A stretch of DNA of 64,000 nt. It comes from Teratosphaeria epicoccoides. Lineage: Eukaryota > Ascomycota > Dothideomycetes > Mycosphaerellales > Teratosphaeriaceae. A program made the position numbers and the translations under genes. The first letter of the stretch is position 1. Every line of letters starts with the position of its first letter. The notes under the pieces were generated by a model. The model was not told the DNA's origin. It saw nothing but the letters and a program-made list of their open reading frames with translations, and did no database searches. This document shows, piece after piece, positions 53,288 to 64,000 of this stretch. The stretch lies in the NCBI GenBank assembly GCA_021401465.1, contig JADDMT010000019.1, forward strand, positions 248,001-312,000, given 5' to 3'.

Positions 53288-55278
53288 ATGCCGCCCAAGA
53301 CGAGAGCTTCGCATACCATCCGCCGAGTCGACTCCGCTCGTAAGACGACGCCACCCAAGTCCCTGCCGGTCACCCTGCTGTCTGGCTTCTTGGTACGCTG
53401 TGTCCCGTGATGTGGAGTCTGGTGGATGAGGGATGGTCTGACATACACACAGGGCAGCGGCAAAACCACCCTGCTCCAGCACATCCTCAAATCCGAGCAT
53501 GGTCTTCGCATCGCCGTCATCGTCAATGACATTGGAGCGTGAGCATCCCGAATCTCCTGACCTTGCACACTGCATCCTGACACCGCCTCCTCTCCCCAGC
53601 GTTAACGTCGACGCCAACCTCATCCGCAACACCCACACCCTCCGCAAGACGGAAGAAAAAGTCATCGCCCTGCAAAATGGCTGCATCTGCTGCACCCTCC
53701 GCGGCGACCTCCTCGAAGAGCTCGTCCGCCTCTCCGAGCTCGCCGAATTCGACTACATCATCGTCGAATCCAGCGGCATCAGCGAGCCCGAACAGGTCGC
53801 CGAGACCTTTGACAAGCGTCTCGCAGACCAGATCGAAGCCATGGGCGACGCCGGCCCAGACGGCCTCGACAAGGAAACTCTGGCGACCCTGCGACGGATC
53901 AAGGACGAGGGCGGGCTGGAGAAGTTCGCGCGGCTGGACACGACGTGCACCGTCATCGACGCCTTTACCATCTTCCATGACTTTGAGACGGATGAGCTTT
54001 TGTCTGCGAGGCGAGATGACGTGACGCCGGAGGACGAACGGACGGTGTCGGATCTGATGGTCGATCAGATTGAGTTTGCGGATGTCATTGTGCTAAACAA
54101 GGTCGATATGGTGGATGCGAAGACGAGGAAGCGGGTTCGCGAGTTGATTGAGAAGTTGAATCATCGGGCCAAGGTCATTGAGACGAGTTATTCGAGGATT
54201 GATGTCAAGGAGATTGTGAATACGGGCATGTTTGATTTGGAGAGGGCGCAGGTGAGTTCTCTGATCAGGTTGGATCTGGGCGGATGTTGGTCACTGACGG
54301 CCTGGGCAGACTGGGTACGGCTGGCTGCAGGACTTGCATGCGATGACGCTCAGGCAGGTGAATGGGAAGAACATGGTCACCCCCAAGCCCGAGACCGAAG
54401 AGTATGCTCCCTATCCTCCTCCGTCTTCGGCTGTCTTGAGGCTGACTCCGTCTCCCAGGTACAACGTCCGCAACTTCGTCTACACCCGCCAGCGCCCCTT
54501 CCACCCTCGTCGCCTCTTTGCTCTCATCTACGACAAATTCATCCTGCAACACGAAGCAGATGAAGAAGACGACGACGACGACGAAGACGCAAACATGTCC
54601 GACGGCTCCACCTCCGAAGGGGACGAGAACATGTCCGACGAGGACGCAGACCCCTTGGAAATCCCCGACAACGCCACCATCCTCGCCAACAAGAAAAACC
54701 ACCCCCTCTTCGCCCGCCTCTTCCGCTCCAAAGGCGAAATCTGGCTCGCGACCCGCCCCAACCGCGCCGGCGAATGGTCCCAAGCCGGCGCCATGCTCAC
54801 CCTCACCGGCGGTCGTCCCTGGTTCGCCGTGACCCCGCGCGACGAATGGGAGACCGGCGTGCCGGAGATCGACAAGCTGGTCGCGCACGACATGATCTCC
54901 GGCGGGACGTACGGGGACCGGCGGCAGGAATTGGTCTTCATCGGGGAAAAGCTGGACGTGGCGGGGTTGGAGAGGGCGTTGGATGCGTGTTTGTTGGCGG
55001 AGGCGGAGTGGGAGACGTTTCGGGCCGTCATGGAGGGGGGAGGCGGCGCGAATTGTGTTGATCCTGCCGAGGTCGAGGGGAAGGTGCAGCGGCTGGGGGA
55101 CGCTTTTGAGGATGGCTTTCCGGATTGGGCGGACGAGGAGGGGGAGGGGCATGAGGGGCATGACCACGCGCGTGCGGGCGCGGAGGGCATGGAGGTGGAT
55201 TCGGGGAGTGGGTGGGAGGTGGTCAAGGCGCCGGTGTATCGGAAGACGGGGAGTAAGGCTGCCGCGGTGAGGAAGTAG
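53288..55278 (+). CDS. CobW/COG0523-family GTPase (metal chaperone type), five exons
   Basis: G3E-family GTPase of 584 residues. Exons are 53288-53392, 53453-53538, 53600-54251, 54310-54401 and 54459-55278; all four introns (57-61 nt) have GT-AG ends and keep frame. Walker A is GFLGSGKTTL (about 33-42), followed by VNDIGAVNVD; the metal-binding CxCC motif is NGCICC (Cys 92, 94, 95); the base-recognition motif is VLNKVDM. The CobW C-terminal domain (NVRNFVYTRQRPFHPRRLFA, then LVFIGEKLDVAGLERALDAC) is split by an acidic insert of about 45 residues (EADEEDDDDDEDANMSD type). The tail has a His-rich patch, EGEGHEGHDHAR, likely to bind metal. Members deliver zinc or other metals to client proteins; eukaryotic ZNG1 acts on methionine aminopeptidase. 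Client and metal here are not known. Confidence 0.9.
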
Positions 55279-55824
55279 GGGGGCCTCCGGGGCTTGCGGA
55301 AGTCTGTTTCCGTTTGCCCGGGCCGTTGTTCTGGTTTCGGACCCGTGAGCAAAAATCTGCGATGTTGGTAGGGCGATGATGCATCGACGGAAGAGCAAAA
55401 GTTTGAAGACACACCATCACGTGCTTGTGTGTACGAACACGAGAGGCGCCCTCGGTGCGCCATGTGGGAAGTGCGATGGACCGTCGAGTTGTGTGTGCGC
55501 GGTTGCTCTGTGCCTTGAACTTCGTATGCGTCATTCGGCAAGTCTTGTTGGTGTCGATGGTGGTCTTCGCCTTGCAACAACCGCCAGCGTGTAGTTGAGC
55601 TCAGCATTCATATGCCGCCCTCGTTGCTGGTTCCTCGTGCTTCTCACGCTTCACCAACGCGTCTCGTTGGAGTCGGTAAAGTAATTCAACTCACACGCCA
55701 TTGTATCGCCCGTGACATTGAAGACTTCTGCTTCCACTTGCCTCCCCTGCCCATCTCAGTCCTGCTCTCCACGGACAGCCATCAGCCCTCGTTGGATTAG
55801 AGTTGCTCGCTCCTCCTTCCGACC
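55279..55824. other. Intergenic stretch, no supported gene
   Basis: Between the CobW gene and the weak minus-strand gene; no recognisable coding content. Confidence 0.5.
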
Positions 55825-56506
55825 TTACTGCTCATCCCCTCCGAACTTGGCGAGCGCATCTATCCAAGCATCACCAACCTTGTCCTTAATCCGCAAAGCG
55901 CCATCCCCAGCCGGCTCAAGAATTCCACCACTAACTTCACCACTCCTCATCCTCCTCTCCTTCTTCTTGCGCATCCCCTCCGACCCCGCCTTCTCCGCCG
56001 GTTGCTCTACCTTCGCCGCCGGTCCCTCCTGACCCGGCAAGGGGGTGTCAACCTGCTTGATGAAGCCAGGCAAATTACCCGCTCTCTGCTGGTCAATGAT
56101 CCAGACCAGAAACACGCAACAATGATCATCGGTCCAGGTCTGCATGCCCTGGCGGGACTGGTCAACCTGCTCATCGGTGATCTGTGCGGCTCTTGCGTCG
56201 TGGAAACGGGGGTTCTGCTCGCCTTGCGGCACTGTGCCTGCTTGTTTGTTTGTTTGCGTGTCTTGTTTGCTGTGTGATGTTGTGTTCGTGACGATGAAAC
56301 GGTGAGTCTTTGATTGAGTGGGATTTGGGAATGTCTGCAAAGGGTGAAATCGAACAGTGACCCACTCGGCGTTCCATGGACACTTGAAGCAAAAAGATAA
56401 TTCAATACCTACTGCGATGAAATAAACCGCATCGGTCTTGCGATACCATACATATCTCGTTCCAAGGGGCAAAAGAACATGCTCATCGTATTCAGCATGA
56501 TCTTTG
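55825..56506 (-). CDS. Hypothetical protein, incomplete model
   Basis: A minus-strand frame is open from an acceptor-like TATTCAG at about 56507 to a stop at 55825, about 227 codons, with no ATG near its start. It reads EYDEHVLLPLGTRYVWYRKT, ELSFCFKCPWNAEWVTVRFH, a polar segment that may hide an intron, then DEQVDQSRQGMQTWTDDHCC and a charged C-terminus (EGMRKKKERRMRSGEVSGGI, then KDKVGDAWIDALAKFGGDEQ). The composition is protein-like throughout and the C-terminus is the most convincing part. A first exon carrying the start codon should lie upstream of 56.51 kb but was not found. No family is recognised. Confidence 0.38.
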
Positions 56507-58984
56507 CTGAATATTCAGAGACGTGCTTCTGCTTGAATCATCAAATATCGGCCAAAAGTGCAAAAAAGAAGGAGTCTCCACCTTGTATGATGAGTTCGAG
56601 TCAAACTGAGGGCCTCCCAAGGGGCAATTGCAGAGACTGGTGATGAATTGATTAGACTGCCGAGCGATGTTAGCTACGTTTGCCTGTCAATTGAAGGCGA
56701 CAGGCGTCGGCGGGCAATTGTAGGCGGTAACGACGTGGCGAGCGCCGGTCCAGCCAGAACAACCAACTATCAGGCCGTGTCCTGACTGGACGAGAGCGAT
56801 TGCCCTCAAAACCGTACATAACCCCTCAAGAGAGGTGCCGACATGGCTCCGAGCTGTAGGGCTGCAACACCACATCTCCACCTACATTGGGGCCAGCGAG
56901 GTCACATTTACATGGGGAGATAGCCCTGAGCTCGGAGATGGAGCTCTGCTAATTTGTTCTATTATGCCTCGCTGCATTGTGTTGTTGTTGTGTCGCGAGG
57001 GTGAGCGCTCGGCGATCCGAAACGCCGAGCTGCTGTTTCCTTGGGCTGTGCCGGCCATGCATGCCTTCTCTCCATGCTCCATCTGAGCGATATGCTTGCC
57101 ATCACGAGCGTGCATGACACAATCATCGTCCATGCACAGCGACAACACCAAAACGCATGCAGAGCGGCAGCAAACGGTGGACGACAAAGGCTACGGCCAC
57201 GAGCACGACAAAGGCCACCAACGGGCCACAGCCATGCCAAGGCAGCAAAGTCCAAAATCGTGAAGACTGAGGCAAATAGCATCCGCACAGCTGCCCACAC
57301 ATGGGAGACAAGCCATCTCTTACGCCTGACAGCTTCACCAGCTCCATCGATGGGGAGTTTCCGGACGCCAACAGCAGGTTGTGAAATCGCCCTGACTGTC
57401 TACGCACTACAGAAGGGCCACCGCTGCCATCAATGGCACGGCGGCACCGGCACATCATCAGTCTGTAGTGTGTCGACAGTCAGGGGGGTCCACGACTTGA
57501 GGAGCGGGTCCGATTCGAATCGGAGGGAGTGCAGGTAGGCCGGACAGCTCGCTACAGCCATCAGTAACGGCGCTGACACGTCCAGACTCTTTGCTCATGG
57601 GCGTGGGGTGAGCTTCCCGCGCAGCGAAGAGAAGCGTGCGATCATGGAGTCGACTCCGCCGCTCAGCAATGCGACGAGCCCGGCTTTGGAAGCCATGCGA
57701 CATCGAGGGCACCCGCACCTACCAGCAGCACGCCAACTCGACCAGGTTGTGCACCAGACACGGCAGCCCATAAGGTAAGGGGAGTGGGACGCAGAGAGAC
57801 CACTCTTTGGCACGGCATTGACAAGCAAAACGCCTCCTGCATTGTGTTCCATACGCCTGGCCAGCACGGAGATCGTCGGACCAAAGCTCACGGCTAAGGA
57901 GATCAAGAACATGACGAATGACTGATCAAGAGTACTCTGCTCGCTTGCTCGATCCTCGAACATTTTAAGCACCCGTTCGGTTGCTGATTGATCAATTCTT
58001 GAACGAGGGTGGCACGTCTGTGACACACGAGCCTCAACAAGCCGGGTGGGCTCAGCGCCAGCATCATCGCTCTGATCACTGCGACTTTTGCTCGTCGCGA
58101 GCAGCGGAGACGACGAACTGCGCCGCTTTTCAAGCACGCATAGATGCTGTGCAGCGGTTGTACATGCTTGGATTCTCGTCGGGCACCCTCAGCCCCACAA
58201 ACAAGACCTAGATACGTGGGCCGCGATCCAGTCGAGGGTGTGACCATAAGAAAGATCTAAGCTTTTCCACGGACGAAGGCCTTGAGCATCATCTCAAGCC
58301 GGCCGGCAGCGGCGTTGCGAGAGGCAGTCTCAGCAAGCCTCAGCTCAACAGCAACGTAGCACTGCTTACCACCAGCGAAAGTCGTATTGAGCGCTGAAGC
58401 GCAGAAGACCATTGCCTGCAAGAGCATGTACAAGCGGTGACTGGGGTCTGGCCTATAGGCTACTTTGAATAGTGGGTCCATCGCGGCCGAACCTGGATCG
58501 AAGCGCTGGGCATGGCAGGATAATCACAAACATCCCTTTCCAGTCGCGAGTGATCGACTGATACTGCGAATGTAGCAGCACAAGGTCGTCGCCTCTGCTG
58601 CTGCCGGTAGCAGCGTTGGGTAGCGCCCTGGCGCTGACAATACACGCTGCGTCGCAGTGTGCTGAAAGCTTTAGAAGCTTGCATGGTCGGGCGTGGATAC
58701 ATCCGTGTTCGTCCTCGGGCAATGACATGGCTTGCGGTGTTGAAGGTGCTTCCAAGATGGCCAGGGCTGGGCTACAGCCCTCATGCGTGCATGCAATCAA
58801 TGGCGCTGCGAGCAGAGATAAGGTCACTGAGAGGGCGAAGCAGGAGGCTAGGCCTAATCAAGCATTCTCCATCATATTTGTATGTAGCACAAGCAATGAG
58901 GCAGCAGTTGATCGCAGGCCCCCGGCCACTTCTCTTCTTGGGCTCGCCATCTGACAGCTCGACCACCAAAGCCAGACCAGGACA
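56507..58984. other. Gene-poor 2.5-kb stretch
   Basis: Open frames of 70-180 codons overlap on both strands. A minus-strand ATG frame of 74 codons (58257-58481) and one of 180 codons (57595-58137) are unrecognised and not called. A perfect 16-bp palindrome, TCCGATTCGAATCGGA, lies at 57509-57524. No transposon ends were found. Confidence 0.4.
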
Positions 58985-59227
58985 CCTTCGATCTCGACAC
59001 AAGCATTAGCATCGAACCAGCATGGTCTTGGCGCTATGTCGGCGGCATCGTTCTGCAGATATCCAAGTCATTTGCACAGAGGACGCCGATCCTCAAGGGA
59101 CACCTGCAGCATCCTTCGATCTCAGACCAAGGACCAGCATCCAACCAGCAGAGCGTCAGCACTATGTCGGCAACGCCGGTTTGCAGATATGTCTATGAAT
59201 TGCAACCAGAATACCAACCCCTCAAAA
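58985..59227. repeat. Imperfect tandem duplication, period 128 bp
   Basis: The segment starting CCTTCGATCTC at 58985 recurs at 59113, with shared landmarks (CTATGTCGGC, GCAGATAT, CCTCAA) all offset by about 128 bp, so the copies align almost without gaps despite many substitutions. One frame of each copy reads FDL, then a Ser-Ile-Xaa-Pro-Ala string, then YVG and LQI. The period is not a multiple of 3, so both copies cannot belong to one reading frame. Confidence 0.7.
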
Positions 59228-59620
59228 GAGATCATGGTAGGTCAATAGCAATGTCACGGCTTGGTCTGAAAAATGGCTAACAGTTGACCAGGAACGATTC
59301 TCTAGATTCTTTGGCTCTCCCTTTTGGAGAGCCATCTGTGGATTGAATCGGCAAAGACACTCTCCGCGATCCGGAGCAGGGCGTCATGGAATACAACCAG
59401 GGGACCAGCCGCGTCCGGGTCGCGGAAGGTGTCTTCCTTGTGGTCGCCTGGCGTGGGCAGGACGTTGACACGCGATGCCGGAGACCCAGAGCAATTGGGC
59501 CCAAGAATGCCGGGCGACCACACGCAAACGTCGCCTCTCTACATCTTCTACACCATGTTCAGCTCGGCGCCGACCCGCGACAGTCTCGTCGGCGTCCTGA
59601 CGTTGGCTCTTTGATCACAG

Positions 59621-60031
59621 GAGCCATTCTTTTTTGAAATCATCTTCTACCGTTCTGGCGTCCGCTTCGAATACAAGGGCATGATCCAGCGCAACGAAGA
59701 GTTCAAGGACATGCTGATTGACGCCAACCCACCGCAGCACATCGTCATCTCGCTCAGCCCGTGCGTCATTCAAAAGGGGTTTGAGAGCAACAAGCTGCAG
59801 GTGTAGACCGATCCGAAGGGAAAGCTCTACATCAACGATAGTAAGGATCTCACTGCAGGCGCTCGACTTCAGCATCCTCGTACAATGAGATGCGCGGCTC
59901 ATGTATTCCAGGTTGCTAGCGATCTCCACCAGGAGGACAAGAGCAAGACCGCTGAGCAGTATTACAGCGAGGACCTGACGAAGCTCATCAAGGCTGCCGA
60001 GCGCAACTATGATCCGACTGAGCTGCTTTGA
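59621..60031 (+). pseudogene. Unrecognised gene relic with in-frame stop
   Basis: After an acceptor-like GATCACAG, the plus strand reads EPFFFEIIFYRSGVRFEYKG, then NEEFKDMLIDANPPQHIVIS and KGFESNKLQV, hits TAG at 59804-59806, and continues in the same frame as TDPKGKLYIND. An intron-like stretch (GTAAGG...TTCCAG) leads to VASDLHQEDKSKTAEQYYSE and AAERNYDPTELL before TGA at 60031. The text on both sides of the stop is clearly protein-like, and CAG to TAG would explain it. I cannot name the family. It is a relic exon set or a pseudogene; the 5' part is missing or too decayed to see. Confidence 0.5.
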
Positions 60032-60427
60032 CAGGGTCTGCTCAGAGCTTGGATCAAAAGGCAATGGCCGGGCCTGGCCATTCAGCAAACTTTCGGCGAA
60101 GTTGAGCTGCGAGTGCACGTATCGTCCGGAGGGCAGACACTGCAATCTCACACGACGACGGGAGATGCCCCGGTCTGGAATGGCGAGAATTTGTCGAAAA
60201 TGTTGAGCTGCGGATATATGCTCTACTCGAAGGCTGGACGCCACCATCGCACAAGACGACAGGCAATGAGCCCGTCTGGACTCTCGGGTCCCTGTCGGTG
60301 GCATCGGATTGCCGGTAAATGTCTCATTCGAAAGGCAGCAACCAGCCTCTCACACGACAACAGGGTAGGTCAATGGTGGAGACTCCCTTCAGTATTCAAA
60401 GCCGTGCGTGGCTAATGGTTGATCAGG

Positions 60428-60960
60428 ACTGTTCGGACTGGCCCGACTTTTTTGGCTCTACTTGAGCCATCATCTGCGGCGGTGCTGTTGGCCGTCGCGT
60501 ATGTCTTCCCTGACGAGGGGCACACTCAGGAGAGGCCGGTCGTGCAGGCTGGCGACTCTGTCTACGGCCCAGACTCTCGGATGGTGCTGTCTGCCAATCT
60601 TGCGCAGTACATGCTTCCATCAATTTGGGTGACCATGCACGACTTGCCCACGCACGAAGTATCTGGCAAGGTCGACCTCAAGGCCTTGCCACTTCCTCCC
60701 AAATCAAAGGCCGCCGGCAAGTTCGGGCAGAAGAACAGGTCAACACCTTGTTGGCAAAAACGCGAGGCAGGGCCGTTGAGAACCAGAGCAGTCGCAGGCC
60801 AGCCCTGATGCATCGCCAAAGAACATCAAGCCGGAACACAACTTCTTCGACTCTGTTTGGCTATTTGTCACTTGCTAATCTGGCTTCTTGCACCGCCACG
60901 TAACTTCGGCATCGCTCGGTTGGCTACCCGACCAATTGCGACATCCGTGACAGCTGCGGC
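60428..60960 (+). pseudogene. Relic of an NRPS-like adenylation/carrier module
   Basis: One frame gives VAYVFPDEGHTQE, then SANLAQYMLPSIWVTMHDLP and THEVSGKVDLKALPLPP, which matches the end of adenylation domains (lid segment with Leu-Pro-x-Tyr-Met-x-Pro, then the Gly-Lys-Val-Asp-x-Lys-Ala-Leu lysine motif). After a frame change, VRAEEQVNTLLAKTRG follows, and in a third frame PKNIKPEHNFFDS, like the start of a carrier-protein domain (NFFDxGG). The Gly-Gly-x-Ser pantetheine site is not preserved. Three frames in 400 bp and the absence of the upstream 400 residues mark it as a decayed fragment of a nonribosomal peptide synthetase or aminoadipate-reductase-like enzyme. An intron-like segment just upstream (about 60.37-60.43 kb) resembles one at 59.24-59.29 kb. 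Confidence 0.45.
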
Positions 60961-62019
60961 TCTGAGGTCCATGCCAAGGTTGAGCGGCTCCGCAATCACC
61001 GGACTCCAAGCCGAACGGAGCAAGGATGCGTACTCGGTAGACGACGAGGGTATTCTCATGATTGGTATGACCGGGTGTCCTGGAGCTCTTCTCCGCACAT
61101 TTCTGGGTCTCTAAGGTCCTTCTTCACGACGAACACAGCATGGCTGAGGCGGCGAATTTGCAGCATGGCGAAAAGTGCAAATGCTTGGCCATCTACCAGA
61201 TCTTTTCAAGCAAGCGTAGCATCATGCAGTCTACAATGTACTTGCTCGTAAGAGAGCTTTGGCTGGCGCGTGTCTCTCTGAGAGAGATGCACCTCACACC
61301 ACATGTGAGGTGTTTCTTGCAGCGCCGAAGTCTGTGTCCGTCCATGCAACGTTGCTCGGCGCATGAGTGTACTGTCAATCCAGTTGATCTGCCAGTGTGC
61401 TGGGTTCAAGTTGCGCTTTTGCCGTGAGCCTACAGGCCGGCAGTGCGCCGATGTGATCTGAGGCATGGTTTGACTGGTTATGGACTCAAGCGTGAAGTCC
61501 AAGCTGGCATCCTGGGTGATGTGACGGGCTGACGCCCAGAAGAGAGCCGCGCTCCTGGCTCTGGCGATCATTCAGCCATTTGTCGGTCCAAGTAGGCACA
61601 GCGGTGCCTGTTGTGCCGCGCATTGATCCACGTGCTGCGAGAAGGTCGTTGTGGCTACTGCAGTACCTTTGACGAAGGCTTGGCAAGGACAGCTTGGTCG
61701 CCTTGAGGTGCACCGACGTGTGGCCTAGCGATGATAAACAGCCGTAGTCTGCCGCGATCACTCCTAGCGGCCTGCAGCGTTGTTGAGCGAAAACAATCCT
61801 TCGACTGTACACGAGGGAAAGGCACCGGACAACCCCGCACAAAGGCCAAGGTTCGGGCTGAGTTCACAAGTCATCGTATTCAGCGACCAATCTCTGGGGC
61901 CCCGGGGTATCTCTTATCCAAGCAATTGGTACATCCAACACCTTCAGCTATACGCCATGCTCATGCCCCAAAGTCGCACCAGCGCTATGCCACTGAACTG
62001 CCCAAGATCCCCGCCACGT
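60961..62019. other. Gene-poor stretch downstream of SEC22
   Basis: No gene is supported. A short hairpin (ACCTCACA, 5-nt loop, TGTGAGGT) occurs at 61291-61311 with no context to give it a role. The right end is the SEC22 3' flank. Confidence 0.45.
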
Positions 62020-62798
62020 CTACCAAAATCGCCAGACCAGCAGAATGAGTATGACCAAGCCCAATGCGCCGAACGGCCCGTACTGCTTGAGCAGCAATTC
62101 CCAATTGATCCTCACCGCCGCACGCTTGTATTTGGCACTGTCTTCCCGCAGCCTGCTGCTCATATCGCCCATCTTTTCCAGGCTGTCGCCTCGGTACAGC
62201 AAGTCTTCGATGTTCTTCGTCATCACTTGTGTTACATCCTTCAGCTCATCGTTCAACCTGCTCAGGTTGTCCGTTGCTCTGCTATCTTGATATGTCTTTT
62301 TCGTTCGCTCGATGAAGCGTTCGAACTCTGAATATTGGTAGGGTCGTAGTTGAGGATTTAGGTAGTCATCGCGGGAATAGGAGGTTTGGAATTCGGCGCG
62401 AATGTCTTCGAGGAAGGTGAGGGCGAGCTTTTTTGGGTATGAGTGTTCCGTTATCGCTATGTAGCAGAGCTGGTCGTTGAGGACGTAGCTGGATATGGGT
62501 TGTCAGTCTGACTGCAACGCTGGGGTGGACTCGCCGTGAAGGACATGAGTGGATCGATGCTTACTGCATGGTGTACTTGTTGCTTTCTATCGAGGCTCGC
62601 GGCTCACTTTGAGGCGTGATCTTCTTGACGATGTTCCGAATCTGCTGCTTGAGCTCCCCGAGCTCTTGTATCTGCTGGTCATCCACCGAGGCGACCAGTA
62701 TGAGGCCTATGCCGTGGAGGAAAGTCAGCGTTACCAGCGTGTGGGCGCAGACCGGGCGACATACCGTCCAGGCGGACGAGTTGCGTGGTGTATATCAT
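62020..62798 (-). CDS. SEC22: SEC22-type R-SNARE, three exons
   Basis: Longin-domain R-SNARE for ER-Golgi vesicle fusion, 214 residues. Exons are 62798-62765, 62706-62565 and 62488-62020; introns of 58 and 76 nt have GTATGT...CATAG and GTAAGC...ATCCAG. The start MIYTTQLVRLDGLILVASVD is the longin domain, with IESNKYTMHYVLNDQLCYIA and PKKLALTFLEDIRAEF continuing it. The SNARE helix is LNDELKDVTQVMTKNIEDLL, then YRGDSLEKMGDMSSRL, with the central Arg in LLYRGDSL. It ends in a C-terminal anchor, GALGLVILILLVWRFW. Only the last part is obvious without splicing; joining the three exons gives a full-length protein matching yeast Sec22 in length (214). Confidence 0.95.
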
Positions 62799-63349
62799 GA
62801 CTGCGGGGGGCTCGCCGGCGTCTACGTGTGCTGCGGTGTCTTCACGGCTGTCTCACGCGTGGCTGCGGTGGAGGAAGTTGTAATTGCAGTCGGGGAAGAA
62901 ACCGGATGCGGCAGCAGCACGATACAAGCTTCACTGAAGAGGCCACCTTCTCTAACACATCAACAGCAATTGCCACCCGCGCTCATACGTGGTCGACATA
63001 GAATCGTATCCCCTCAGCCTTGATCTGGCAAACACAAAGACTCCGTGCGCCTCGAGCGGTCAAAGACAATCGATCTCAACCTCCAGTTCAAGCAGAGGGC
63101 ACAGCATCGTTCACGTGTGGCCTGCAGCCCGCCATCGAGACAGCACGGGGGAGGTCGCGGGTGGGTGAACCGATAACTAAATGCATTGCCATGACGCCCA
63201 CATGGTGCTCCGGCATGCTTCGAATGAAGTCGTACGCAACATTTGACCTTCACGTGCCCCATTTTGCGCTGATCAGAGGCTGCGTACAGTAGCCTCGATA
63301 CACCTGCGGAGCTGGCTCGGACGGACGGGTCTTTGCATATCTTGTCATC
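62799..63349. promoter_or_regulatory. Divergent region between SEC22 and the DEUBAD gene
   Basis: About 550 bp of shared upstream sequence without recognisable coding content. Confidence 0.45.
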
Positions 63350-64000
63350 ATGGCACGAACACAGACACCAGACGTCGGCTCAGACTTGCCAGCCGAGCTA
63401 GCTGCAGACCAAGACAAGGCATTCGAGGAGGAACGTCAGGAGGAACACGCGGGGCAGGAGGAACACGAGCAACCAAGCAAGAGGCAGAAGCTCAACATGG
63501 ACAAGAAGAACAAGCGGCTGATCACGGCTGCTGACTCGAAGCTTGGCAAGGTGGACCTGACAGTAAGCTCGCCGCGGTGCCCCCAGCCTATGTGACTCCA
63601 TACTAACATGTTCAAGGTCTTGCTCTCGCAGCCTGACGCGTGGTCCAGCCTCCCATTCGCAACCCGTCAGCATCTGTATACACTACTGCCTGCAACCGTC
63701 GAAGGCAACGAGGCTCACGACCCGGCCGTCAATCCTCTGGGGAGCAAATTCGGCGACATCATCGTAGAGGAATTGCAAATATGGCAGGAAGATCTGAAGA
63801 ATGGGTACGAGACCGCGAAGTGGAGGAATGAAGCGCTGGGAGCCGGGAGAGAGAGGCTTGACGGAAGATATGATGAGTGGAAGGACGCTGCTAGAGAAGA
63901 GCAATGGGGACGACCGGAGGATGAAGAGAATGTGGACCCTGAGAGGGCTGAAGGGGAGCTGGATGGCGCCGACCATGAAGCTGATGGTAAGGATGATCAT
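63350..64000 (+). CDS. DEUBAD/Asx-homology domain protein, 5' part
   Basis: Exon 1 (63350-63562) encodes 71 residues, acidic then basic: FEEERQEEHAGQEEHEQPSK, with a nuclear-signal-like PSKRQKLNMDKKNKR. A 54-nt phase-0 intron (GTAAGC...TACTAAC...TTCAAG) has a perfect TACTAAC branch site. Exon 2, open to the window end (128 codons), starts VLLSQPDAWSSLPFATRQHL, YTLLPATVEGNEAHDPAVNP, then EELQIWQEDLKNGYETAKWR, the layout of the fungal Asx-homology (DEUBAD) domain. In animals such domains bind and activate the BAP1/UCH37 deubiquitinases; the fungal partner is not established. The C-terminus is outside the window. Confidence 0.8.

Noticed and set aside
57595..58137. Minus-strand ATG frame of 180 codons with one hydrophobic stretch
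   Set aside because: No domain and overlapping frames on the other strand; insufficient support.
61291..61311. 8-bp hairpin with 5-nt loop
   Set aside because: Isolated, with no adjacent T-run, gene end or repeat; expected by chance in 64 kb.

Overview
The window is nuclear DNA of a filamentous ascomycete fungus. The best guess is a Dothideomycete, perhaps of the Mycosphaerellales/Capnodiales type; this is inferred from recalled family resemblance, not from a search. Supporting features are short GT-AG introns of about 50-110 nt with CTNA-type branch sites, compact spacing, ascomycete housekeeping genes (mannosidase and glucosidase of N-glycan trimming, RFC4, Ctf4/Mcl1, CHZ1, SEC22, CYC2), and two lineage-typical paralogue families: small proteins with an F-box-like LPPELRN motif, and proteins ending in a J-domain-like WHPDRF block. 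I see no rRNA, tRNA, CRISPR array or intact transposon.

Region 0-8 kb: a decayed permease at the left edge, a ubiquitin-specific protease (two exons), a Cyc2-like mitochondrial flavoprotein and a three-exon amino acid permease. Region 8-13.5 kb is accessory: minus-strand F-box-like loci, one clearly broken by two in-frame stops, plus a 13-bp minisatellite. Region 13.5-20.5 kb: bifunctional 6-phosphofructo-2-kinase/fructose-2,6-bisphosphatase with a probable extra 3' exon, an F-box gene interrupted by a stop, and RNase H1. Region 20.5-28 kb: sparse, with an F-box gene, a few weak candidates and an Asp/Glu-rich minisatellite-containing block.

Region 28-42 kb is gene dense: GH47 mannosidase, RFC4, secreted GH5 exo-beta-1,3-glucanase, phosphatidylserine decarboxylase, a three-exon 72-residue six-cysteine secreted protein, an MMTAG2-domain RS-rich protein and GH63 glucosidase I. 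GH63 and GH47 act in the same N-glycan trimming pathway. Region 42-48 kb: three tandem J-like paralogues (two decayed, one intact) and a 158-residue secreted cysteine-rich protein whose intron holds a run of 36 C. Region 49-55.3 kb: Ctf4/Mcl1 and CHZ1 head to head, then a five-exon CobW-family GTPase. Region 55.8-62 kb: sparse, with one weak gene, a 128-bp-period tandem duplication and gene relics, one resembling the end of an NRPS-like adenylation module. Region 62-64 kb: SEC22 (three exons) and a DEUBAD/Asx-homology protein running off the right edge.

No single novel system is proven. The strongest leads are the two spliced secreted cysteine-rich proteins, the decaying J-like array, the repeated pattern of single-stop pseudogenes among accessory genes, and the hidden last exon of the PFKFB gene. 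All introns were placed by eye from splice-site and reading-frame agreement and have no transcript support.
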